DNA of 64,000 nt from Apophysomyces variabilis (lineage: Eukaryota; Mucoromycota; Mucoromycetes; Mucorales; Mucoraceae), in contig MZZL01000403.1 of assembly GCA_002749535.1 (NCBI GenBank), positions 954,209-1,018,208 of the forward strand. Reading direction: 5' to 3'. Position 1 is the stretch's first letter. Each line of letters opens with the position of its first letter. Position numbers and translations under genes: made by a program. This document shows positions 59,001-64,000 of this stretch, piece by piece. Below the pieces are notes generated by a model that was given only the letters and a program-made list of their open reading frames with translations, was not told the DNA's origin and searched no databases.

Positions 59001-62000
59001 AGTAACGCGGGTGGCCAAAGAGGTCGGAACGGACGGAAAATTGGGGGGACAAGCTCAAGTACCGAATGTGGATGGTACCTGGAAAGACTTGACAGACAAC
59101 GTAAACCAGATGGCTGCCAATTTAACAACTCAAGTACGATCGATTGCGGAAGTCACTAAGGCCGTCGCCAATGGCGATCTTTCGAAAAAGATCGAGGTCG
59201 AAACCAGAGGAGAGATTTTGGATCTTAAAAATATTGTGAATGACATGGTAGACCAACTACGTGTTTTCTCTGGGGAGGTCACCCGCGTCGCCAAAGAAGT
59301 TGGAACGCAAGGTTTGCTTGGTGGACAAGCCGTGGTGCCTAACGTAGGTGGCACATGGATGGATCTAACCGACAATGTCAATCACATGGCGGCCAATCTG
59401 ACAAACCAAGTGCGATCCATTGCCGAAGTTACAAAGGCTGTGGCCAACGGAGACCTATCGAGGAAGATCGAAGTTGAGAGTGGCGGCGAGATACTGGAAC
59501 TGAAAAACATCGTGAATAACATGGTGGATCAGCTACGTGTATTCGCATCTGAAGTAACGCGTGTATCCAAAGAAGTCGGTACTGAAGGAAAATTGGGCGG
59601 ACAAGCTGTTGTACAGGGTGTGGCTGGCACCTGGAATGAGCTTACAAATAATGTGAACATCATGGCAGCCAATCTAACGAACCAAGTACGATCCATTGCC
59701 GAAGTAACTAAAGCTGTCGCCAATGGAGACTTATCAAAGAAAATCGAAGTCGAGAGTGGTGGAGAAATTCTTGAATTGAAAAATATAGTCAATAACATGG
59801 TGGACCAACTGCGTATCTTTGCTTCCGAGGTTACGCGTGTATCTAAGGAAGTCGGTACAGAAGGCAAACTGGGCGGTCAAGCTGTTGTCCAGGGTGTGGC
59901 TGGCACCTGGAATGAGCTTACAAATAATGTGAACATCATGGCAGCCAATCTTACAACCCAAGTGCGATCCATTGCCGAAGTTACAAAGGCTGTTGCTTTA
60001 GGTGATCTTAGCAAAAAAATTGACGTTGAAACACGCGGTGAGATTCTTGAACTGAAAAACATCGTGAATGACATGGTGGATCAATTACGTATTTTCGCAT
60101 CTGAAGTAACGCGTGTATCCAAAGAAGTCGGTACTGAAGGAAAATTGGGCGGACAAGCTGTTGTACAAGGTGTTGCCGGCACCTGGAATGAATTGACAGA
60201 CAACGTAAACATCATGGCTGCCAATCTAACGAACCAAGTACGATCAATTGCCGAAGTCACTAAAGCAGTAGCCAATGGAGACTTGTCGAAGAAGATTGAA
60301 GTTGAAAGTGGTGGTGAAATCCTTGAGTTAAAGAACATTGTTAATAACATGGTGGACCAGCTACGTATCTTCGCATCAGAAGTCACTCGTGTATCGAAAG
60401 AAGTCGGTACAGAAGGCAAGCTGGGTGGTCAGGCTGTTGTTCAGGGCGTCGCCGGTACTTGGAATGAGCTTACCGATAATGTCAACCAAATGGCTGCAAA
60501 TTTGACAAACCAAGTGCGATCTATTGCCGAAGTCACCAAAGCTGTTGCCAATGGTGATCTGTCGAAGAAGATTGAAGTCGAGAGCGGCGGCGAAATCCTT
60601 GAGCTAAAGAATATCGTAAACAACATGGTGGATCAACTACGTGTATTTGCGTCGGAAGTAACGCGTGTAGCGCGAGAAGTAGGCACCGAAGGCAAACTGG
60701 GAGGACAAGCGGTTGTTCAGGGTGTTGCCGGTACTTGGATGGATCTCACAGACAATGTTAACACCATGGCGGCCAACCTAACAACGCAAGTACGCTCTAT
60801 TGCTCAGGTGACTAAAGCCGTTGCTGATGGTGATTTATCCAAAAAAATTGATGTTGAGACTCGTGGAGAAATCCTTGACTTGAAGAATACGGTGAATGAC
60901 ATGGTGGATCAGCTGCGTGTGTTTGCGGCTGAAGTAACGAGAGTATCCAAGGAAGTAGGAACGGAAGGCAAACTTGGAGGACAAGCCATGGTTGAAGGCG
61001 TCGCCGGTACATGGCATGAATTGACAGATAATGTCAACATCATGGCCGCCAATCTCACAAGTCAAGTACGCTCTATTGCTGAGGTCACAAAAGCCGTTGC
61101 TTTGGGCGACCTTAGTAAAAAGATCGAAGTTGAGAGTGGTGGTGAAATCCTCGAACTGAAAAATATTGTCAATAACATGGTTGATCAGTTGCGTATTTTC
61201 GCTTCCGAAGTAACGCGTGTATCTAAGGAAGTCGGTACAGAAGGAAAACTTGGTGGTCAAGCCATTGTACAGGGTGTTGCTGGTACATGGAACGAGCTTA
61301 CCGATAATGTCAACATCATGGCTGCCAATCTAACGAACCAAGTACGATCCATTGCTGAGGTGACAAAAGCTGTTGCCAGCGGTGACCTTTCCAAGAAGAT
61401 TGAAGTGGAAACCAAGGGCGAAATTCTGGATCTTAAGAACATTGTTAATGACATGGTGGATCAACTTCGTATTTTTGCGTCGGAAGTAACGCGTGTAGCT
61501 CGCGAAGTCGGCACCGAAGGAAAACTTGGAGGACAAGCTGTGGTACATGGTGTTGCTGGAACTTGGATGGACCTTACCGATAATGTCAACACCATGGCAG
61601 CCAATCTAACAACGCAAGTACGTTCTATTGCTCAGGTGACTAAAGCCGTTGCCAATGGTGATCTGTCGAAAAAGATCGAGGTCGAAACTCGTGGAGAAAT
61701 CCTTGATTTGAAAAATACAGTGAATGGCATGGTGGACCAGCTGCGTGTATTTGCATCCGAAGTCACTCGTGTATCAAAGGAAGTAGGAACGGAAGGCAAA
61801 CTGGGAGGACAGGCCCTTGTTCAAGGAGTTGCCGGTACTTGGATGGACCTTACTGACAACGTAAATACGATGGCTGCGAATCTTACCACGCAAGTACGAT
61901 CCATTGCCCAAGTGACGAAAGCAGTTGCTCTTGGAGACCTAAGCAAGAAAATCGAAGTAGAAACTAGAGGAGAGATCCTGGAACTGAAAAACATTGTGAA

Positions 62001-64000
62001 TGACATGGTGGACCAACTACGTATTTTTGCTTCCGAAGTAAGTCGTGTATCGAAAGAAGTCGGCACCGAAGGGAAACTGGGAGGACAAGCTGTCGTACAG
62101 GGTGTTGCCGGTACATGGAACGAGCTCACAAACAATGTCAACATCATGGCTGCCAATCTAACGAACCAAGTACGATCAATTGCCGAAGTCACTAAAGCAG
62201 TAGCCAATGGAGACTTGTCAAAGAAGATTGAAGTTGAAAGTGGTGGAGAAATTCTTGAATTGAAAAATATAGTCAATAACATGGTGGACCAACTGCGTAT
62301 CTTTGCTTCCGAGGTTACGCGTGTATCTAAGGAAGTCGGTACAGAAGGCAAACTGGGTGGTCAGGCTGTTGTTCAGGGCGTCGCCGGTACTTGGAATGAG
62401 CTTACCGATAATGTCAACCAAATGGCTGCAAATTTGACAAACCAAGTGCGATCTATTGCCGAAGTCACCAAAGCTGTCGCCAATGGTGATCTGAGTAAAA
62501 AGATCCATGTGGAAACTCGTGGTGAGATCCTGGATCTCAAAATTACTGTCAATAGTATGGTCGATCAATTACGTATCTTTGCATCCGAAGTAACGCGTGT
62601 GGCTCGCGAGGTCGGCACGGAAGGAAAACTGGGAGGACAGGCCGTTGTAGATGGCGTTGCTGGTACCTGGAAAGATCTCACAGATAATGTGAATTTGATG
62701 GCAGGCAATCTTACTACCCAAGTTCGTTCAATTGCTCTTGTGACAACGGCTGTGGCACGTGGCGATCTCTCGAGAAAGATTGTCGTGGAAGTTCAGGGCG
62801 AGATTTTACAGCTAAAGTAAGCGGTAAAGTTTTCCACATTTGCATTCTAATCCGCTGTTATGCTACAGGAATACTGTTAATTCTATGGTGGACCAGCTTC
62901 GTGTCTTTGCAGCCGAAGTAACTCGAGTCGCTAGAGAAGTCGGCACTGAAGGAAAACTGGGAGGACAGGCAACCATCATCGGAGTAGACGGAACTTGGAA
63001 AGATTTGACTGACAACGTCAATTTGATGGCTAGTAATCTAACCGATCAACTGCGAGCCATTGCCGCTGTCTGTAAAGCTGTTGCGCAAGGTGATCTATCC
63101 AAAAAGATTGAAGTAGAGGTGCACGGAGAAATTGCAGAATTGAAGAACACGATCAACACCATGGTGGACCAACTGAGTTCGTTTGCTTCAGAAGTGACAC
63201 GCGTTGCACGCGAGGTCGGTACTGAGGGTAGACTTGGCGTACAAGCTCAAGTTATGGATGTTGAAGGTGTCTGGCGCGAAATCACAAGCAATGTCAATAC
63301 CATGGCGTTGAATCTGACCACACAAGTCCGTGCGTTTGCTCAGATCTCTGCTGCTGCTACTGCAAATGATTTCTCGCGGTTGATTACAGTTGAAGCTTCT
63401 GGTGAAATGGATGCGCTAAAGACAAAGATCAATGCTATGGTTGGCTCACTTCGTGATGCAATTCATAAACATCGACTGGCAAGAGATGCAGCAGAATTTG
63501 CAAATCGTTCCAAGAGTGAGTTCTTGGCCAACATGAGTCACGAAATTCGTACGCCCATGAACGGCATTATCGGCATGACGTCATTGACATTGGAAACCGA
63601 GCTGACTCGTCAGCAACGAGAAAACTTGATGATCGTTTCAAGCTTGGCTAACAGCTTATTAACGATCATTGATGACATTCTGGATATCTCCAAAATCGAA
63701 GCTGGACGCATGACTATTGAATCAATTCCTTTCTCATTACGATCAGCTATCTTTAGCGTATTGAAGACTCTTGCTGTCAAAGCAAACCAGAAGAAACTAG
63801 ATCTGATTTATAACGTGGATAGTTCTATTCCGGACCAGTTGATTGGTGACCCTCTTCGTCTTCGCCAGGTGATCACTAATTTAATCGGAAATGCTGTCAA
63901 GTTTACTACCCGAGGTGAAGTTGTACTACAGACTCGTGTGCTTGAAATGGAAGGCAATTGTGTAAGACTTCAACTATGTGTTAGCGATACGGGCATTGGT
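56046..64000 (+). CDS. NIK1: group III hybrid histidine kinase (NIK1/Os-1 type), giant HAMP array, 3'-truncated by window
   Basis: Exons: 56046-56757, 56802-57425, 57481-57764, 57826-58092, 58144-62816, 62869 to window end; 2,564 codons so far. The N-terminal 250 residues are Ser/Thr-rich and acidic with no membrane segment, so the protein is cytosolic. Then comes a poly-HAMP region of at least 22 units of 92 residues. The HisKA domain follows ([19 protein letters not shown]; phospho-His codon 63539-63541), then the N box ([10 protein letters not shown]) and the start of the G1 box (DTGIG) at the edge. The rest of the HATPase and a receiver domain are expected beyond it. Group III kinases sit above the HOG MAPK pathway, sense osmotic stress and mediate phenylpyrrole/dicarboximide fungicide response through the HAMP region. 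Usual members are about 1,100-1,300 aa with five to nine HAMPs, so this one is more than twice as long. All splice junctions are GT...AG and in phase. Confidence 0.93.
56985..63470 (+). repeat. 276-bp coding repeat array: 22 clear HAMP units plus a divergent first one
   Basis: Each unit follows the scheme [62 protein letters not shown], 92 residues. The spacing of identical words (for example TGGAATGAGCTTACAAATAA at 59632 and 59908) is exactly 276 bp. Counting the GDLS/T-KK core gives 22: one in exon 2, one in exon 3, one in exon 4, 17 in exon 5, and two after the last intron (the final one being NDFSRLI). A degenerate unit (GKLDQRI) precedes them. Outer units are divergent; inner ones are nearly identical. 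Confidence 0.95.

Noticed and set aside
58104..62568. Many minus-strand open frames of 60-176 codons under the kinase
   Set aside because: They are antisense shadows of the repeated HAMP codons and repeat with the same 276-bp period.
57480..63470. Regular 276-bp direct repeats considered as CRISPR or satellite DNA
   Set aside because: The repeats are fully coding, keep one frame and match HAMP domains; there are no spacers.

Overview
The window looks like nuclear DNA from a filamentous fungus, most probably an early-diverging one (Mucoromycota, Mucorales-like). The evidence is the many short introns (about 45-125 nt, GT...AG), moderately AT-rich intergenic DNA, and the gene families present: a UPF0658 Golgi membrane protein, an SH3/RA scaffold, an ARID2/RSC9-type remodeller subunit, a group III hybrid histidine kinase, and Fanzor and Helitron debris. 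The species assignment is inference. Exon structures were worked out by hand from splice sites and reading frames and have not been checked against transcripts.

Layout. 1.1-6.8 kb is an accessory block: a multi-exon unknown protein with a PD-(D/E)XK-like signature (+) converges on an almost intact but broken Fanzor gene (-), a eukaryotic relative of the RNA-guided nuclease TnpB. 9.0-10.1 kb holds the decayed 3' end of a Helitron, with helicase C-terminus, terminal hairpin and CTAG end. 10.4-18.4 kb is a run of minus-strand genes: a PcaB-like fumarase-superfamily lyase, a GLOD5-like VOC protein with a mitochondrial-type N-terminus, a peroxisomal-type nucleotide carrier, and a forkhead factor. 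22.9-28.8 kb has two plus-strand genes (RSC9/ARID2-like and SH3-RA). An MFS transporter lies at 30.0-31.7 kb. A cytochrome P450 (-) and a PrpF-family isomerase (+) share a divergent 0.5 kb promoter at 39.1-39.6 kb. An ADP-ribosylglycohydrolase-like gene, a ten-exon UPF0658 gene and a homeobox gene follow on the minus strand (47.4-53.1 kb). From 56.0 kb to the right edge runs a NIK1/Os-1-type hybrid histidine kinase.

The two outstanding objects are the histidine kinase and the Fanzor block. The kinase carries at least 22 HAMP units of 92 residues (276 bp each), against the handful usual for group III kinases. It exceeds 2,500 residues before the window cuts it off inside the ATPase domain. The Fanzor keeps all three RuvC acidic residues and a zinc-finger-like cysteine set but has one apparent frameshift and one in-frame stop. 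It has two tandem, similar candidate first exons, and its tail-to-tail neighbour may itself encode a nuclease-like fold.

Long stretches (18.4-22.9, 31.7-37.2, 41.0-47.4, 53.1-56.0 kb) hold no gene I can support. They contain microsatellites and at most faint transposon debris.
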